The notes under the pieces: generated by a model
Database searches by the model: none
The model's input: only the letters and a program-made list of their open reading frames with translations
What the model was told of the DNA's origin: nothing
Translations under genes and position numbers: made by a program
In this document: in pieces, positions 5,528 to 7,215 of the stretch
Position numbering within the stretch: the first letter of the stretch is position 1
How the letters are laid out: each line of letters starts with the position of its first letter
Assembly (NCBI GenBank): GCA_039914705.1
Contig: JBDSOT010000113.1
Coordinates: 1-7,215 of the forward strand
DNA from: JBDSTW01 sp039914705
Lineage (GTDB): Bacteria > Pseudomonadota > Gammaproteobacteria > SURF-13
DNA length: 7,215 nucleotides
Direction of reading: 5' to 3'

Positions 5528-7215
5528 ATACAGATTCGCGGCGCGCGCACCCACAATCTGCAAAGCATTGACCTCGACCTTCCGCGCGACAAACTCATTG
5601 TAATCACTGGCTTATCGGGTTCCGGAAAATCGTCACTGGCCTTCGACACTATTTATGCCGAAGGCCAGCGCCGCTACGTGGAGTCGTTGTCGAGCTACGC
5701 GCGCCAATTCCTGTCGATCATGGAGAAGCCTGATGTCGACCATATCGAAGGTTTGTCGCCGGCAATCTCGATTGAGCAGAAATCTACCTCACATAATCCA
5801 CGCTCTACGGTCGGAACGACCACCGAGATTTATGATTATCTACGCCTGCTATTTGCGCGCGCGGGCGAGCCTCACTGCCCACTCCACGATACGGTGCTAG
5901 AGGCACAAACCGTCAGCCAGATGGTCGATCATGTGCTGGCCCTGCACGAAAATACGCCGTTGATGCTGCTCGCCCCGGTCGTGCAAAACCGCAAGGGCGA
6001 ACATGTGCAGTTGCTCGAAGAATTGCGCGCCCAGGGTTATGTGCGTGCGCGCATCGACGGCACACTCATAGAGCTGGACGCGGCGCCCGATCTCGATTTG
6101 CGCAAGAAGCATACTATAGAAGTCGTCATCGACCGCTTCCGCGTGCGGCCCGATCTTCAACAGCGCCTCGCCGAATCCATCGAGACCACCTTGCGCCTGA
6201 GCGATGGCATCGCCCGTATCGCCTTCATGGATCCGGACGCGAAAGGCAAAGCCCAACCTGATGTGGTATTTTCGGCAAAATTCGCCTGTCCGGTATGTGG
6301 CTATAGCATCACCGAACTCGAGCCGCGCCTGTTTTCGTTCAACAATCCGGTGGGCGCCTGCCCGGAATGCGACGGCCTCGGCGTCAAACAGTTTTTCGAC
6401 CCGGCGCGTGTCGTAGCGCACCCCGGACTGAGCTTGCCGGGCGGCGCGGTACGTGGCTGGGATCGCCGTAATGCCTATTATTTTCAGCTGATTACGTCGC
6501 TCGCGAAGCACTACGATTTCGACATTGATACGCCCTTCGAGGATTTGTCCAAGCGCCTGCGCGATATTATTCTTTACGGTAGCGGTAGCGTGGTCATCAG
6601 TTTTCAATACTACAATGAGCGCGGCGGTGCGACCACGCGGCGACACCGCTTTGAGGGCATCATTCCCAATCTGCAGCGCCGTTATCGCGAGACTGATTCC
6701 GGTGTCGTGCGCGAGGAGCTTGCCAAGTATCTGGGTAATCAGGTGTGCACTGAATGCAACGGCGCGCGTCTGACACCGGCGGCGCGTCATGTCTACATCG
6801 CAGCCATGAGCTTGCCCGCCGTGGCTGCCCTGCCTGTGGAACAGGCACAGCTGTTTTTTACCACCTTAAATTTGCCGGGCCGGCGCGGCGAAATTGCCGC
6901 CAAGATATTAAAAGAGGTCAGTCAGCGCCTGGAGTTTTTGGTGAATGTGGGTTTAGGTTATCTGACGCTGGATCGTAGCGCCGACAGCCTTTCGGGTGGG
7001 GAAGCGCAGCGTATTCGTTTGGCCAGCCAGATCGGCGCAGGGCTGGTCGGGGTTATGTACATCCTTGATGAGCCATCTATCGGGCTGCATCAGCGCGACA
7101 ACCAGCGCCTGCTTAACACCTTGACCTATCTACGTGATCTGGGCAATACGGTGATCGTCGTCGAGCACGATGAAGACGCAATACTTTCTGCCGATCATGT
7201 CGTGGACATGGGGCC
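5519..7215 (+). CDS. uvrA: UvrA, ATPase subunit A of the excision nuclease (right part missing)
   Basis: The first 565 codons plus two bases of a gene whose product is about 940 residues. UvrA is the dimeric ATPase that finds bulky DNA lesions and loads UvrB in nucleotide excision repair. Visible elements: MDTIQIRGARTHNL (1-14) at the N-terminus; Walker A GLSGSGKS (31-38); the UvrB-binding and insertion region, including SIEQKSTSHNPRSTVGT (84-100); a zinc module with Cys257-X2-Cys260-X20-Cys281-X2-Cys284; a second CX2C pair (Cys410, Cys413); the ABC signature LSGGEAQ (491-497); Walker B ILDEP (515-519); and the switch His550 in VVEHDED. This completes the first nucleotide site; the second ATPase half lies beyond the edge. 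The ATG at 5519 follows GGAAA (5509-5513) by 5 bases and aligns with the E. coli start. No frameshift or missing key residue is seen. Confidence 0.97.
   Translation, partial: MDTIQIRGARTHNLQSIDLDLPRDKLIVITGLSGSGKSSLAFDTIYAEGQRRYVESLSSYARQFLSIMEKPDVDHIEGLSPAISIEQKSTSHNPRSTVGTTTEIYDYLRLLFARAGEPHCPLHDTVLEAQTVSQMVDHVLALHENTPLMLLAPVVQNRKGEHVQLLEELRAQGYVRARIDGTLIELDAAPDLDLRKKHTIEVVIDRFRVRPDLQQRLAESIETTLRLSDGIARIAFMDPDAKGKAQPDVVFSAKFACPVCGYSITELEPRLFSFNNPVGACPECDGLGVKQFFDPARVVAHPGLSLPGGAVRGWDRRNAYYFQLITSLAKHYDFDIDTPFEDLSKRLRDIILYGSGSVVISFQYYNERGGATTRRHRFEGIIPNLQRRYRETDSGVVREELAKYLGNQVCTECNGARLTPAARHVYIAAMSLPAVAALPVEQAQLFFTTLNLPGRRGEIAAKILKEVSQRLEFLVNVGLGYLTLDRSADSLSGGEAQRIRLASQIGAGLVGVMYILDEPSIGLHQRDNQRLLNTLTYLRDLGNTVIVVEHDEDAILSADHVVDMG

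Noticed and set aside
5507..5533. A LexA box near the uvrA start, suggested by CTGG at 5507 and CAG at 5531.
   Set aside because: The CTG and CAG halves are not separated by 10 bases, and the CTGT-N8-ACAG pattern is not met.
5045..5563. Minus-strand open frame of 172 codons overlapping the transporter start and the uvrA start.
   Set aside because: It is the transporter sequence in another frame plus antisense uvrA; the translation is rich in Arg and His with no family resemblance, while both overlapped genes are certain.
5897..6790. A 297-codon open frame on the minus strand opposite uvrA.
   Set aside because: It lies wholly inside uvrA, which has complete motifs throughout. The product looks compositionally odd, has no recognisable domain, and is best explained as a mirror of GC-rich codons.
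1..7215. Defence island, mobile element, CRISPR array or tRNA-linked integration site.
   Set aside because: No transposase, integrase, direct-repeat array, tRNA-like cloverleaf or defence gene was seen; every long frame is explained by housekeeping or transport genes.

Overview
The window looks like ordinary chromosomal DNA from a Gram-negative proteobacterium, most likely a gammaproteobacterium or a close relative. The basis is protein resemblance recalled by eye: UvrA, SSB and the YajR-type transporter all read very close to their E. coli counterparts. An inner-membrane MCE protein paired with a secreted lipoprotein also implies two membranes. I see no insertion sequences, tRNA or rRNA genes, CRISPR arrays, phage genes or compositional islands.

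Layout. Positions 1-1695 on the + strand hold the end of a lipid-transport cassette: an MCE (MlaD/PqiB-like) protein at 122-1075 and an ABC-transport auxiliary lipoprotein (PqiC-like) at 1087-1695. The ATPase and permease genes that normally accompany these are expected just left of the window. Positions 1749-5481 on the - strand hold four co-directional genes, in transcription order: a YajR-type MFS transporter with a C-terminal ferredoxin-like extension, ssb, a DUF1415 gene and a ChaA-type cation/proton antiporter. Gaps between them are 57, 28 and 36 bases, so they may form one operon. At 5519 the + strand gene uvrA starts, divergent from the transporter across only 37 bases, and runs off the right edge after 565 codons.

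How the genes relate. MCE protein and lipoprotein should act together in moving lipids between the inner and outer membranes. UvrA (damage recognition in nucleotide excision repair) and SSB (single-stranded DNA binding) are both DNA-maintenance proteins and lie near each other, as in E. coli; here a transporter gene sits between them. The antiporter and DUF1415 protein have no clear functional link to repair.

I did not find a convincing undescribed system. The points most worth a second look are the very short uvrA/transporter divergent region with an inverted repeat across the uvrA start codon, a possibly leaderless transporter mRNA, the transporter's extra C-terminal domain, the uncharacterised DUF1415 protein next to ssb, and the single-MCE protein with a long helical tail.
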